DNA of 64,000 bases from Streptococcus suis S735 (GCF_000294495.1 NC_018526.1:496001-560000), one strand, 5' to 3'. Numbered from the stretch's first letter, positions 46,566 through 56,089 are shown. Program-made: numbers and translations. The notes: generated by a model from the sequence alone, not told the origin.

Positions 46566-47351
46566 ATGAAGATTGGATTTATTGGACTGGGCAATATGGG
46601 AGCGGCCCTAGCCCAAGCGGTCAGCCAGCAGCCAGATACCCAGCTCCTCCTCAGCAACCATAACCCAGCAAAAGCCCAGGCTCTTCAAGAGAAGGTAGGC
46701 GGTCAGCTTTTTTCTAATGGACAAATAGCAGAGCAGGCCGAGATTATTTTCCTTGGGGTCAAGCCTCACCTGATTCAGACAGTCTTGTCAGGCTTGCAGG
46801 ACCAGATTAGCCAGAATCCGTCAGCTATCTGGATTTCCATGGCAGCAGGAGTGCCCCTTGACAGCCTGGCAGCATTTGTATCGGCAGATAAAGTTATCCG
46901 TATCATGCCCAATACACCAGTCGCTATCGGCCAAGGCATGACAACCTATAGCCTGGTCAATCAAAATCTCGCTCCGCTATTGGAACAAATCCTAGAAAAA
47001 TCAGGCAAGGTCCAGCAAGTGCCAGAGAGCCTAATCGACGCAGCAACGGCTATCGCAGGCTGCGGACCAGCCTTTGTCTATCAGATGATTGAGGCTCTGA
47101 CAGATGCAGGGGTGCAAAACGGGCTGACGGCCCAGGATGCCAAGGTATTGGCGGCTCAGACCCTGGCAGGAACTGCTCAGATGGTCTTAACCAGCGATAA
47201 ACACCCAGCCCAGCTGAGACAGGAAGTGACCTCGCCAGGCGGCTCGACTATCGCAGGTGTGGTAGCTCTTGAAAAAGAAGGCTTCCGTTACGCCATTATC
47301 AAGGCAGTCGCCGCCGCCCTCAAAAAGACTAGAAAATTAGGCAAAAAATAG
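46566..47351 (+). CDS. proC: Pyrroline-5-carboxylate reductase
   Basis: Final step of proline synthesis: reduces pyrroline 5-carboxylate to proline. 261 residues. The N-terminal Rossmann motif is IGFIGLGNMGAALAQAV (about 3-19); FLGVKPHLIQTV and RIMPNTPVAIGQGMT (about 117-131) are family motifs. The C-terminal domain has AIAGCGPAFVYQMIEALTDA and the signature TSPGGSTIAGVVALE. RBS GGAGGAC; 9 bases after proA. The proBAC genes form a complete glutamate-to-proline operon. Confidence 0.97.
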   Translation: MKIGFIGLGNMGAALAQAVSQQPDTQLLLSNHNPAKAQALQEKVGGQLFSNGQIAEQAEIIFLGVKPHLIQTVLSGLQDQISQNPSAIWISMAAGVPLDSLAAFVSADKVIRIMPNTPVAIGQGMTTYSLVNQNLAPLLEQILEKSGKVQQVPESLIDAATAIAGCGPAFVYQMIEALTDAGVQNGLTAQDAKVLAAQTLAGTAQMVLTSDKHPAQLRQEVTSPGGSTIAGVVALEKEGFRYAIIKAVAAALKKTRKLGKK

Positions 47352-47360
47352 AAGACAGCA

Positions 47361-47393
47361 AAAAACGGGACTTTTAATCCCGTTTTGTTTTTT
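47361..47393. terminator. Terminator between proC and the tetR gene, bidirectional
   Basis: AAAACGGGA-N7-TCCCGTTTT stem with A run and T run on the two sides; the tetR coding end overlaps it. Confidence 0.8.
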
Positions 47394-47778
47394 CCTTGAT
47401 CCATTGACTGACGTTGGACAGGGCCTTGCTTTGCTCTGCCTTGCGTTTTTGTTCCTGGACAAAATCTGCAAAGCTTTGCTTGACGCCGTCCTTTTGAACC
47501 TTGTCCTGCAAATCATGCCATTTCTTTTTAAGGTTGCTGGAAGTCCGTTCGTAGTAGTCTTCAAGGATTTCTTCCTTGGACTTGTAATTGCGGTAGAAGG
47601 CATTGCGTGACACACCAGCTTTTCGGACCAATTCAGATACCGAAATTTGCTTGAGCTCCTTTTTCTCTAGGAGAAATAGCAGAGCAGTTTCTATTGATTC
47701 CTTAGTCAGTTGATTCGCTTCTTTATTTGATTGATAGAGGTTTTTCAAAGATTGGGGTGAAATTTTACGACCTGCCAT
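47374..47778 (-). CDS. Short TetR-family transcriptional regulator
   Basis: DNA-binding regulator, 134 residues from the ATG at 47778. The N-terminal half has a TetR helix-turn-helix (about 28-72: LTKESIETALLFLLEKKELK, then ISVSELVRKAGVSRNAFYRN). The ligand domain is very short and highly charged (about 60 residues, KKKWHDLQDKVQKDG), much smaller than the usual 130-150, so it may be a minimal form or a 3'-truncated gene. A longer open frame upstream is discounted because AAAGGAAAAC fits the ATG chosen. It is divergent from the DegV gene, with a perfect 26-base palindrome between them that is the likely operator. Confidence 0.82.
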   Translation of the reverse strand: MAGRKISPQSLKNLYQSNKEANQLTKESIETALLFLLEKKELKQISVSELVRKAGVSRNAFYRNYKSKEEILEDYYERTSSNLKKKWHDLQDKVQKDGVKQSFADFVQEQKRKAEQSKALSNVSQWIKEKTKRD

Positions 47779-47800
47779 AGTTTTCCTTTTCCGAGTGTCA

Positions 47801-47826
47801 CATCTGAAAGAAAATGCTTTCAGATG
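47801..47826. promoter_or_regulatory. Perfect palindrome, likely TetR operator
   Basis: CATCTGAAAG-AAAATG-CTTTCAGATG: 10-base arms, six-base centre, in the tetR/degV divergent region and covering the -35 side of the degV promoter. Confidence 0.7.
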
Positions 47827-47837
47827 GGGTAGTTTAA

Positions 47838-47846
47838 TGATATAAT
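47838..47846 (+). promoter_or_regulatory. Extended -10 promoter of the DegV gene
   Basis: TGATATAAT with consensus -10, 58 bases ahead of the ATG. Confidence 0.6.
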
Positions 47847-47904
47847 TGTAAGTAAATAGAGATTTATTGTCAAATAAAAAAATAAAATTGGAAATGAGAA
47901 TATT

Positions 47905-48756
47905 ATGACAAAATGGAAAATCGTTGCAGATTCGGGCTGCGACTATCGTCAATTAGCTAATCTAGCTCCGGACACTGAATTTATTAGTGTGCCACTTACC
48001 ATCCAAGTTGGAGAACAAGCATTTGTTGATGATGCAAGCTTGGATATTGATCACATGATGGAGGTGATGGAAGCATCTAAGTCTGCAGCGGGGTCGGCGT
48101 GCCCAAGTCCGCAGGCTTATCAGGCAGCTTTTGAGGGAGCTGAGAACATTATCGTTGTGACGATTACAGGTGGGCTATCGGGTAGTTTTAATGCGGCACG
48201 TGTAGCTAGGGATATGTATATCGAAGAGCATCCGAATGTCAATATCCATTTGATAGATAGTTTGTCAGCCAGTGGGGAAATGGATTTACTTGTAGACGAA
48301 ATCAATCGCTTAATTAGTGCAGGATTAGATTTTCCACAAGTAGTAGAAGCGATAACTCACTATCGGGAACACAGTAAGCTCCTCTTTGTTTTAGCGAAAG
48401 TTGATAATCTTGTTAAGAATGGAAGACTGAGCAAATTGGTAGGCACTGTCGTTGGTCTTCTCAATATCCGTATGGTTGGTGAGGCAAGTGCTGAAGGAAA
48501 ATTAGAGTTGCTTCAAAAGGCGCGTGGTCATAAGAAATCTGTGACAGCAGCCTTTGAAGAAATGAAAAAAGCAGGCTATGATGGTGGTCGAATTGTTATG
48601 GCCCACCGCAACAATGCTAAGTTCTTCCAACAATTCTCAGAGTTGGTAAAAGCAAGTTTTCCAACGGCTGTTATTGACGAAGTTGCAACATCAGGTCTAT
48701 GCAGTTTTTATGCTGAAGAAGGTGGACTTTTGATGGGCTACGAAGTGAAAGCGTGA
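47905..48756 (+). CDS. DegV-family fatty-acid-binding protein (FakB-like)
   Basis: DegV proteins bind a fatty acid and present it to the kinase FakA for phosphorylation and use in phospholipids. 283 residues. Family features: VADSGCDYR near the N terminus, the fatty-acid head-group contacts in TITGGLSGSFNAAR (about 82-95), and a C-terminal RIVMAHRNNAKF. This copy is controlled by a divergent TetR-type gene with a palindromic operator; which of the cell's several FakB-like proteins it is cannot be told. It lies in the place of the gene called orf2Z upstream of the S. suis cps locus. RBS TTGGAAATGAG is weak. Confidence 0.88.
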   Translation: MTKWKIVADSGCDYRQLANLAPDTEFISVPLTIQVGEQAFVDDASLDIDHMMEVMEASKSAAGSACPSPQAYQAAFEGAENIIVVTITGGLSGSFNAARVARDMYIEEHPNVNIHLIDSLSASGEMDLLVDEINRLISAGLDFPQVVEAITHYREHSKLLFVLAKVDNLVKNGRLSKLVGTVVGLLNIRMVGEASAEGKLELLQKARGHKKSVTAAFEEMKKAGYDGGRIVMAHRNNAKFFQQFSELVKASFPTAVIDEVATSGLCSFYAEEGGLLMGYEVKA

Positions 48757-48798
48757 TTCACAGAGTAATAATTTTGGGCTGTAATTTCCGCTATAGAA

Positions 48799-48832
48799 TA
48801 ATCCCCCTCGTCTTCTAAGTTCGAGGGGGATT
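48799..48832. terminator. Terminator between degV and mocR genes, bidirectional
   Basis: AATCCCCCTCG / CGAGGGGGATT, a perfect 11-base GC-rich stem between two converging genes. Confidence 0.85.
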
Positions 48833-48854
48833 GTTTGTATGAGACTATTGGATT

Positions 48855-50114
48855 TCATTCATTCAAATATCTTACGAATTGCTCCAGTTTATCTGCAAAA
48901 TCTTGTTCAAAGAAGATCTGTAAGAAATCAGCTTTCTGTCCGCTGAAATAATAACATTTTCCAAACATGTGTTGGATGCTAGGAGAAAGAATCCCCTTGC
49001 TTAGCTGAAAGGTCACGCTCCCTTTGGAAATTCGATACGGGATGTTTAAAGCGTATTTCTCTAGACAGTCTTTTATTTTATTCCATTGAGCGTGATAAAT
49101 GTGATGAAGATGCTGTGTGTTCCGCGCAAACATACCGTTATCAATGTAGAGCGAGAGAGCTTTTTGCATGATAAGATTGGTATCGTAGTCGATTAGACTC
49201 TTATGTTTGATGAAGATATCACGTAGCTGATTAGGAAGGCTGATTGCACCGATTCGGAGGGCAGGAAAGAGTGTCGGTGTAAAAGATTTTATATAGATGA
49301 CGCGATTATCTGTATCAAGATAGTGTAAAGGTAGGCTATGACTAGAGTCGAAATCTGCTAAATAGTCATCCTCAATGATGTAGACATCGTATTGCTTTGC
49401 TAATTTTACGATGGCTGTTTTTGTTGCTATATCATAGGTTGAACCGAGAGGGTTGTGCAAGCGAGGAATTGTGTAGAAAAACTTAATTTTTCCAGTTTGG
49501 AAGATACTTTCCAATTCTTCTAGGTCAATTCCATCTAAATTCCGTTCAATTGTTTGATAGGGGATTCCTTGATGTCGAATGAGCTCTATCATTCGTGAAT
49601 AGGTAGGGTTCTCTATCAAGATTTCCGTTTTTCCAGCCAAGGTTTCCATTTGTGTGAGAATATATAGAGCTTGTTGACTACCAGCTGTGATAACCAGCTG
49701 GTCTTTTTTTGTATAGACATGATAGTCCATTAACAGACTTTGAACGGAGGAAATCAATTCTGCCAATCCCTCTTGCTGGTGATAGTAGTTGAATAGGTAA
49801 TTTTCCCGCCCAATAAGACTTTCTTTTAGACAAATCCGAAAATCTTCATAGGGTAATTCTTGAAAGTCTGTAGGATTGAGCTCTACAGTATGGTCTTGGA
49901 AATCTCTATCCTCTAAGATATAATAACCGCTTTTTTCGACAGCGTAGATCTTATTTTGGTATTTTAATTCCAACATAGCCTTTTGGACAGTGTCTTTGCT
50001 ACAATGATATTGCTCGCGGAGTTGACGGATAGAAGGTAATTTCTCTCCACGTTTGAATCGATGTTCCTCTATTCCAGTCAAAATATCTTGGATGATAACT
50101 TGATATTTTTTCAT
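48855..50114 (-). CDS. MocR-type regulator (GntR winged helix plus aminotransferase domain)
   Basis: PLP-dependent transcription factor. 419 residues: a GntR winged helix (about 1-70, GEKLPSIRQLREQYHCSKDTVQKAM), then a fold-type I aminotransferase domain (about 100-419). PLP-site features are TAGSQQALYIL, the Asp in YIIEDDYLADF (about 230) and the Schiff-base Lys in YIKSFTPTLFPALRIG (about 257). It is somewhat shorter than many MocR proteins (450-480). Regulated genes are not known; PdxR regulators of this class often control vitamin B6 genes, but none is adjacent. The position matches orf2Y next to the S. suis capsule locus. Confidence 0.88.
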   Translation of the reverse strand: MKKYQVIIQDILTGIEEHRFKRGEKLPSIRQLREQYHCSKDTVQKAMLELKYQNKIYAVEKSGYYILEDRDFQDHTVELNPTDFQELPYEDFRICLKESLIGRENYLFNYYHQQEGLAELISSVQSLLMDYHVYTKKDQLVITAGSQQALYILTQMETLAGKTEILIENPTYSRMIELIRHQGIPYQTIERNLDGIDLEELESIFQTGKIKFFYTIPRLHNPLGSTYDIATKTAIVKLAKQYDVYIIEDDYLADFDSSHSLPLHYLDTDNRVIYIKSFTPTLFPALRIGAISLPNQLRDIFIKHKSLIDYDTNLIMQKALSLYIDNGMFARNTQHLHHIYHAQWNKIKDCLEKYALNIPYRISKGSVTFQLSKGILSPSIQHMFGKCYYFSGQKADFLQIFFEQDFADKLEQFVRYLNE

Positions 50115-50221
50115 CTAGGTCCCCTTTTTTATAGACTATGTTACTAGCTAGTATATAGAAAAAATTGAAGAAAGACAATATATGAATAATGGGGTTGAGG
50201 TTCAGGAATTAAGCTACTCTA

Positions 50222-50230
50222 TGGTATAAT
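50222..50230 (+). promoter_or_regulatory. Extended -10 promoter of yaaA
   Basis: TGGTATAAT, six bases (TAAGTG) before the ATG at 50237. Confidence 0.65.
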
Positions 50231-50236
50231 TAAGTG

Positions 50237-50971
50237 ATGAAAATAATTATACCTAATGCAAAAGAAGTAAATACAAATCTAGAGAATGCCTCGTTTTATC
50301 TCCTGTCTGATCGAAGCAAGCCGGTGCTGGATGCCATAAGTCAATTTGATGTAAAAAAGATGGCTGCCTTTTATAAATTGAATGAAGCAAAGGCTGAGTT
50401 AGAAGCTGACCGTTGGTATCGAATCAGGACAGGTCAAGCAAAAACCTATCCAGCCTGGCAGTTATATGATGGTCTCATGTATCGTTATATGGATAGGCGA
50501 GGTATAGATTCGAAAGAAGAAAATTATCTACGTGACCACGTTCGTGTAGCGACAGCCTTATACGGATTGATTCATCCTTTTGAATTCATTTCACCTCACC
50601 GCTTAGATTTTCAAGGGAGCTTAAAGATAGGCAATCAGTCTTTGAAACAGTACTGGCGACCGTATTATGACCAAGAAGTTGGTGATGATGAACTGATTCT
50701 CTCACTGGCTTCGTCAGAATTTGAGCAGGTGTTTTCTCCACAGATTCAGAAAAGATTAGTTAAAATTCTTTTCATGGAAGAAAAAGCAGGTCAGCTAAAA
50801 GTTCACTCGACTATATCAAAAAAAGGCAGAGGAAGATTGCTGTCCTGGTTGGCTAAGAACAATATTCAGGAATTATCGGACATTCAAGATTTTAAGGTGG
50901 ATGGCTTTGAATATTGTACTTCCGAATCAACGGCAAACCAACTTACCTTCATACGATCAATAAAAATGTGA
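50237..50971 (+). CDS. yaaA: YaaA family peroxide stress protein
   Basis: Cytoplasmic YaaA (DUF328/UPF0246) protein. In E. coli it lowers free iron and protects DNA from peroxide; the fold includes a DNA-binding-like groove. 244 residues. MKIIIPNAKEV at the start, YDGLMYRYMD (about 76), LYGLIHPFEFISPHRLDF (about 103-120) and the closing KKGRGRLLSWLAKNN are family motifs. A GTG one codon upstream would add a Met, but the -10 ends 6 bases before the ATG, so the ATG begins a predicted leaderless mRNA. It is the last gene before the capsule operon (orf2X position). No clear terminator follows it. Confidence 0.9.
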   Translation: MKIIIPNAKEVNTNLENASFYLLSDRSKPVLDAISQFDVKKMAAFYKLNEAKAELEADRWYRIRTGQAKTYPAWQLYDGLMYRYMDRRGIDSKEENYLRDHVRVATALYGLIHPFEFISPHRLDFQGSLKIGNQSLKQYWRPYYDQEVGDDELILSLASSEFEQVFSPQIQKRLVKILFMEEKAGQLKVHSTISKKGRGRLLSWLAKNNIQELSDIQDFKVDGFEYCTSESTANQLTFIRSIKM

Positions 50972-51030
50972 AATTATGAAAAAGATAACGTTTTCCAGCG
51001 CTAAAAAGGGTAGAAAAATATTAATTTCTA

Positions 51031-51039
51031 TGATATAAT
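51031..51039 (+). promoter_or_regulatory. Extended -10 promoter of the capsule operon
   Basis: TGATATAAT (TATAAT at 51034-51039), 36 bases before the cps2A ATG, with no clear -35. A cre-like patch AGATAACGTTTTCC (50983-50996) lies about 40 bases upstream but differs from the CcpA consensus at about three positions. Confidence 0.6.
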
Positions 51040-51075
51040 GGATGCGTTATAGGTAAAAGTCTAGGAAGGTTGTTT

Positions 51076-52521
51076 ATGAAAAAGAGAAGCGGACGAAGTA
51101 AGTCGTCCAAGTTCAAATTGGTAAATTTTGCGCTTTTGGGACTTTATTCCATTACTCTATGTTTGTTCTTAGTGACCATGTATCGCTATAACATCCTAGA
51201 TTTCCGGTATTTAAACTATATTGTGACGCTTTTGCTAGTAGGAGTGGCAGTATTGGCTGGATTATTGATGTGGCGTAAGAAAGCGCGCATATTTACAGCG
51301 CTCTTACTTGTTTTTTCACTGGTCATCACGTCTGTTGGGATCTATGGAATGCAAGAAGTTGTAAAATTTTCAACACGACTAAATTCAAATTCGACATTTT
51401 CAGAATATGAAATGAGTATCCTTGTCCCAGCAAATAGTGATATTACGGACGTTCGTCAGCTTACTAGTATCCTTGCTCCAGCCGAATACGACCAAGATAA
51501 CATCACCGCTTTATTGGATGACATATCCAAAATGGAATCTACTCAACTAGCAACTAGCCCCGCGACCTCTTACCTGACAGCATATCAATCTATGTTGAAT
51601 GGCGAGAGTCAAGCGATGGTGTTCAACGGAGTTTTTACCAATATTTTAGAAAATGAAGATCCAGGCTTTTCTTCAAAAGTGAAAAAAATATATAGTTTCA
51701 AAGTGACTCAGACTGTTGAAACAGCTACTAAGCAGGTGAGTGGAGATAGCTTTAATATCTATATTAGTGGTATTGATGCTTATGGACCGATTTCTACGGT
51801 CTCTCGTTCAGATGTCAATATCATTATGACTGTCAATCGTGCGACACATAAGATTTTATTGACAACTACTCCACGAGATTCATACGTTGCTATCGCAGAT
51901 GGCGGGCAAAATCAATACGATAAACTAACACATGCTGGTATCTACGGTGTCAATGCTTCTGTGCACACCTTAGAAAATCTCTATGGGATTGACATTAGCA
52001 ATTATGTGCGGTTGAACTTCATTTCCTTCCTTCAATTAATCGACTTGGTGGGTGGAATTGATGTATATAACGATCAAGAATTTACAAGTTTACATGGGAA
52101 TTATCATTTCCCTGTTGGACAAGTTCATTTAAACTCAGACCAAGCATTAGGCTTCGTTCGAGAGCGCTACTCTTTAACAGGGGGTGACAATGACCGTGGT
52201 AAAAACCAGGAAAAAGTGATTGCTGCCTTGATTAAAAAGATGAGTACGCCAGAGAATCTAAAAAATTACCAGGCAATCCTATCTGGATTGGAAGGCTCAA
52301 TTCAAACGGATTTGAGCTTAGAAACGATTATGAGTTTAGTGAATACCCAACTAGAATCAGGAACACAATTTACAGTAGAGTCACAAGCATTGACAGGAAC
52401 AGGACGCTCAGACTTATCTTCTTATGCGATGCCTGGATCACAACTTTATATGATGGAAATTAACCAAGATAGTCTGGAGCAATCAAAGGCAGCGATTCAG
52501 TCCGTACTTGTTGAAAAATAA
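51076..52521 (+). CDS. cps2A: LytR-CpsA-Psr family protein Cps2A
   Basis: Membrane enzyme of the LCP family, which attaches capsule polymer from the lipid carrier to peptidoglycan (often annotated as a regulator). 481 residues from the ATG at 51076, which has AGGAAGG at proper spacing; a TTG two codons upstream is not used. Three N-terminal membrane helices (about 15-105), an accessory domain (about 115-210), then the LCP domain with [12 protein letters not shown] (about 225), [19 protein letters not shown] (catalytic-site Arg) and a late [20 protein letters not shown] (about 358-377). First gene of the cps operon. Confidence 0.93.
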   Translation: MKKRSGRSKSSKFKLVNFALLGLYSITLCLFLVTMYRYNILDFRYLNYIVTLLLVGVAVLAGLLMWRKKARIFTALLLVFSLVITSVGIYGMQEVVKFSTRLNSNSTFSEYEMSILVPANSDITDVRQLTSILAPAEYDQDNITALLDDISKMESTQLATSPATSYLTAYQSMLNGESQAMVFNGVFTNILENEDPGFSSKVKKIYSFKVTQTVETATKQVSGDSFNIYISGIDAYGPISTVSRSDVNIIMTVNRATHKILLTTTPRDSYVAIADGGQNQYDKLTHAGIYGVNASVHTLENLYGIDISNYVRLNFISFLQLIDLVGGIDVYNDQEFTSLHGNYHFPVGQVHLNSDQALGFVRERYSLTGGDNDRGKNQEKVIAALIKKMSTPENLKNYQAILSGLEGSIQTDLSLETIMSLVNTQLESGTQFTVESQALTGTGRSDLSSYAMPGSQLYMMEINQDSLEQSKAAIQSVLVEK

Positions 52522-52538
52522 AGATTTTAGGAGAAAAT

Positions 52539-53228
52539 ATGAACAATCAAGAAGTAAATGCAATCGAAATCGATGTTTTATTCTTACTAAAAACAATTTG
52601 GAGAAAGAAATTTTTAATTCTCTTAACTGCAGTGTTGACTGCGGGGTTGGCATTTGTCTACAGTAGTTTTTTAGTGACACCTCAATATGACTCCACTACC
52701 CGTATCTATGTAGTGAGTCAAAATGTTGAAGCCGGTGCGGGCTTGACTAACCAAGAGTTACAAGCGGGTACCTATTTGGCAAAAGACTATCGGGAAATTA
52801 TCCTATCACAAGATGTATTGACACAAGTAGCAACGGAATTGAATCTGAAAGAGAGTTTGAAAGAAAAAATATCAGTTTCTATTCCTGTTGATACTCGTAT
52901 CGTTTCTATTTCTGTGCGTGATGCGGATCCAAATGAAGCGGCACGTATTGCAAATAGCCTTCGCACCTTTGCAGTGCAAAAGGTTGTTGAGGTCACCAAG
53001 GTAAGCGATGTGACGACACTTGAAGAAGCAGTCCCAGCGGAAGAACCAACCACTCCAAATACAAAACGAAATATCTTGCTTGGTTTATTAGCTGGAGGTA
53101 TCTTGGCAACAGGTCTTGTACTGGTTATGGAGGTTTTGGATGACCGTGTAAAACGTCCTCAGGACATCGAAGAGGTAATGGGATTGACATTGCTAGGTAT
53201 AGTACCAGATTCGAAGAAATTAAAATAG
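52539..53228 (+). CDS. cps2B: Capsule chain-length regulator Cps2B (Wzd)
   Basis: Polysaccharide co-polymerase that, with the tyrosine kinase Cps2C, sets capsule chain length. 229 residues with two membrane helices (about 25-45 and 178-198) around an extracellular domain, the CpsC/CapA-type Wzz fold. Visible motifs: [14 protein letters not shown] (about 48), [18 protein letters not shown], and the Pro-rich segment before helix 2. The C-terminal tail ([20 protein letters not shown]) is the part that activates the kinase in related systems. 17 bases after cps2A; RBS TAGGAG. Confidence 0.93.
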   Translation: MNNQEVNAIEIDVLFLLKTIWRKKFLILLTAVLTAGLAFVYSSFLVTPQYDSTTRIYVVSQNVEAGAGLTNQELQAGTYLAKDYREIILSQDVLTQVATELNLKESLKEKISVSIPVDTRIVSISVRDADPNEAARIANSLRTFAVQKVVEVTKVSDVTTLEEAVPAEEPTTPNTKRNILLGLLAGGILATGLVLVMEVLDDRVKRPQDIEEVMGLTLLGIVPDSKKLK

Positions 53229-53237
53229 GAGAACAAT

Positions 53238-53915
53238 ATGGCGATGTTAGAAATTGCACGTACAAAAAGAGAGGGAGTAAATAAAACCGAGGAGTATTTC
53301 AATGCTATCCGTACCAATATTCAGCTTAGCGGAGCAGATATTAAGGTTGTTGGTATTACCTCTGTTAAATCGAATGAAGGTAAGAGTACAACTGCGGCTA
53401 GTCTCGCTATTGCCTATGCTCGTTCAGGTTATAAGACCGTCTTGGTGGATGCAGATATCCGAAATTCAGTCATGCCTGGTTTCTTCAAGCCAATTACAAA
53501 GATTACAGGTTTGACGGATTACCTAGCAGGGACAACAGACTTGTCTCAAGGATTATGCGATACAGATATTCCAAACTTGACCGTAATTGAGTCAGGAAAG
53601 GTTTCTCCCAACCCTACTGCCCTTTTACAAAGTAAGAATTTTGAAAATCTACTTGCGACTCTTCGTCGCTATTATGATTATGTTATCGTTGACTGTCCAC
53701 CATTAGGACTGGTAATTGATGCAGCTATCATTGCACAAAAATGTGATGCGATGGTTGCAGTAGTAGAAGCAGGCAATGTTAAGTGCTCATCTTTGAAAAA
53801 AGTAAAAGAGCAGTTGGAACAAACAGGCACACCGTTCTTAGGCGTTATCTTGAACAAATATGATATTGCCACTGAGAAGTATAGTGAATACGGAAATTAC
53901 GGCAAAAAAGCCTAA
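53238..53915 (+). CDS. cps2C: Capsule tyrosine kinase Cps2C (Wze)
   Basis: Bacterial tyrosine autokinase (BY-kinase) that partners Cps2B. 225 residues. Walker A VKSNEGKSTTAASLA (about 43-57), Walker A' KTVLVDADIRN (about 71-81), and Walker B VIVDCPPLGLVIDA (about 147-160). The C terminus ends in a Tyr cluster YSEYGNYG, the autophosphorylation site. The activating membrane domain is supplied in trans by Cps2B. 9 bases after cps2B. Confidence 0.95.
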   Translation: MAMLEIARTKREGVNKTEEYFNAIRTNIQLSGADIKVVGITSVKSNEGKSTTAASLAIAYARSGYKTVLVDADIRNSVMPGFFKPITKITGLTDYLAGTTDLSQGLCDTDIPNLTVIESGKVSPNPTALLQSKNFENLLATLRRYYDYVIVDCPPLGLVIDAAIIAQKCDAMVAVVEAGNVKCSSLKKVKEQLEQTGTPFLGVILNKYDIATEKYSEYGNYGKKA

Positions 53916-53953
53916 TTTCTCAGATAACATAAGTTTGATAAGTAGGTATTAAT

Positions 53954-54685
53954 ATGATTGATATCCATTCGCATATCATATTTGGTGTGGATGACGGTCC
54001 CAAAACTATTGAAGAGAGCCTGAGTTTGATAAGCGAAGCTTATCGTCAAGGTGTTCGCTATATCGTAGCGACATCTCATAGACGAAAAGGGATGTTTGAA
54101 ACACCAGAAAAAATCATCATGATTAACTTTCTTCAACTTAAAGAGGCAGTAGCAGAAGTTTATCCTGAAATACGATTGTGCTATGGTGCTGAATTGTATT
54201 ATAGTAAAGATATCTTAAGCAAACTTGAAAAAAAGAAAGTACCCACACTTAATGGCTCGTGCTATATTCTCTTGGAGTTCAGTACGAATACTCCTTGGAA
54301 AGAGATTCAAGAAGCAGTGAACGAAATGACGCTACTTGGGCTAACTCCCGTACTTGCCCATATAGAGCGTTATGATGCTCTGGCATTTCAGTCAGAGAGA
54401 GTAGAAGAGCTAATTGACAAGGGATGCTACACTCAGGTAAATAGTAACCATGTGTTGAAGCCTGCTTTAATTGGCGAACGAGCAAAAGAATTTAAAAAAC
54501 GTACTCGATATTTTTTAGAGCAGGATTTAGTACATTGTGTTGCTAGCGATATGCATAATTTATATAGTAGACCTCCGTTTATGAGGGAGGCGTATCAGCT
54601 TGTAAAAAAAGAGTATGGTGAGGATAGAGCGAAGGCTTTGTTCAAGAAAAATCCTTTGTTGATATTGAAAAATCAAGTACAGTAA
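53954..54685 (+). CDS. cps2D: Capsule tyrosine-protein phosphatase Cps2D (Wzh)
   Basis: Manganese-dependent PHP-family phosphatase that dephosphorylates Cps2C. 243 residues. The metal motif MIDIHSHIIFGVDDGPKT (1-18) opens the protein. Others are ATSHRRKG (about 37), CYGAELYYS (about 76), VLAHIERYD (about 137) and the late VASDMHN (about 196). It completes the CpsA-D regulatory cassette shared by Wzy-dependent streptococcal capsules. Confidence 0.94.
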   Translation: MIDIHSHIIFGVDDGPKTIEESLSLISEAYRQGVRYIVATSHRRKGMFETPEKIIMINFLQLKEAVAEVYPEIRLCYGAELYYSKDILSKLEKKKVPTLNGSCYILLEFSTNTPWKEIQEAVNEMTLLGLTPVLAHIERYDALAFQSERVEELIDKGCYTQVNSNHVLKPALIGERAKEFKKRTRYFLEQDLVHCVASDMHNLYSRPPFMREAYQLVKKEYGEDRAKALFKKNPLLILKNQVQ

Positions 54686-54709
54686 CCTCATAGAAATAGT
54701 GGAGGAGCT

Positions 54710-56089
54710 ATGAATATTGAAATAGGATATCGCCAAACGAAATTGGCATTGTTTGATATGATAGCAGTTGCGATTTCTGCAATCTTAACAAGTCATATAC
54801 CAAATGCTGATTTAAATCGTTCTGGAATTTTTATCATAATGATGGTTCATTATTTTGCATTTTTTATATCTCGTATGCCGGTTGAATTTGAGTATAGAGG
54901 TAATCTGATAGAGTTTGAAAAAACATTTAACTATAGTATAATATTTGTAATTTTTCTTATGGCAGTTTCATTTATGTTAGAGAATAATTTCGCACTTTCA
55001 AGACGTGGTGCCGTGTATTTCACATTAATAAACTTCGTTTTGGTATACCTATTTAACGTAATTATTAAGCAGTTTAAGGATAGCTTTCTATTTTCGACAA
55101 CCTATCAAAAAAAGACGATTCTAATTACAACGGCTGAACTATGGGAAAATATGCAAGTTTTATTTGAATCAGATATACTATTTCAAAAAAATCTTGTTGC
55201 ATTGGTAATTTTAGGTACAGAAATAGATAAAATTAATTTACCATTACCGCTCTATTATTCTGTTGAAGAAGCTATAGAGTTTTCAACAAGGGAAGTGGTC
55301 GACTACGTCTTTATAAATTTACCAAGTGAATATTTTGACTTAAAGCAATTAGTTTCAGACTTTGAGTTGTTAGGTATTGATGTAGGCGTTGATATTAATT
55401 CATTCGGTTTTACTGTGTTGAAGAATAAAAAAATCCAAATGCTAGGTGACCATAGCATCGTCACTTTTTCCACAAATTTTTATAAGCCTAGTCACATCTT
55501 GATGAAACGACTTTTAGATATACTTGGAGCAGTAGTCGGGTTAATTATTTGTGGTATAGTTTCTATTTTGTTAATTCCAATTATTCGTAGAGATGGTGGA
55601 CCAGCCATTTTTGCTCAGAAACGAGTTGGACAGAATGGACGCATATTTACATTCTACAAGTTTCGTTCGATGTTTGTTGATGCCGAGGTACGTAAGAAAG
55701 AATTAATGGCTCAAAACCAGATGCAAGGTGGGATGTTCAAAATGGACAACGATCCTAGAATTACTCCAATTGGACACTTCATACGAAAAACAAGTTTAGA
55801 TGAGTTACCACAATTTTATAATGTTCTAATTGGAGATATGAGTCTAGTCGGTACCCGTCCGCCTACAGTTGATGAATTTGAAAAATATACTCCTAGTCAA
55901 AAGAGAAGATTGAGTTTTAAACCAGGGATTACAGGTCTTTGGCAAGTGAGCGGAAGAAGTGATATCACAGATTTTAATGAAGTCGTTAGGCTGGACCTAA
56001 CATACATTGATAATTGGACCATCTGGTCAGACATTAAGATTTTATTGAAGACAGTGAAAGTTGTATTGTTGAGAGAGGGAAGTAAGTAA
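54710..56089 (+). CDS. cps2E: Initiating sugar-1-phosphate transferase Cps2E
   Basis: Transfers the first sugar phosphate (glucose-1-phosphate in serotype 2) to undecaprenyl phosphate, starting each repeat unit. 459 residues. Four to five N-terminal helices (about 10-120), a Rossmann-like middle, one re-entrant hydrophobic helix (about 270-293), and the bacterial sugar transferase domain with KRLLDILGAVVGLIICG, VGQNGRIFTFYKFRSM, IRKTSLDELPQFYNVL and GLWQVSGRSDITDFNEVVRL. The base composition becomes AT-richer from here, the usual shift between the conserved and the serotype-specific parts of cps loci. Confidence 0.93.
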   Translation: MNIEIGYRQTKLALFDMIAVAISAILTSHIPNADLNRSGIFIIMMVHYFAFFISRMPVEFEYRGNLIEFEKTFNYSIIFVIFLMAVSFMLENNFALSRRGAVYFTLINFVLVYLFNVIIKQFKDSFLFSTTYQKKTILITTAELWENMQVLFESDILFQKNLVALVILGTEIDKINLPLPLYYSVEEAIEFSTREVVDYVFINLPSEYFDLKQLVSDFELLGIDVGVDINSFGFTVLKNKKIQMLGDHSIVTFSTNFYKPSHILMKRLLDILGAVVGLIICGIVSILLIPIIRRDGGPAIFAQKRVGQNGRIFTFYKFRSMFVDAEVRKKELMAQNQMQGGMFKMDNDPRITPIGHFIRKTSLDELPQFYNVLIGDMSLVGTRPPTVDEFEKYTPSQKRRLSFKPGITGLWQVSGRSDITDFNEVVRLDLTYIDNWTIWSDIKILLKTVKVVLLREGSK

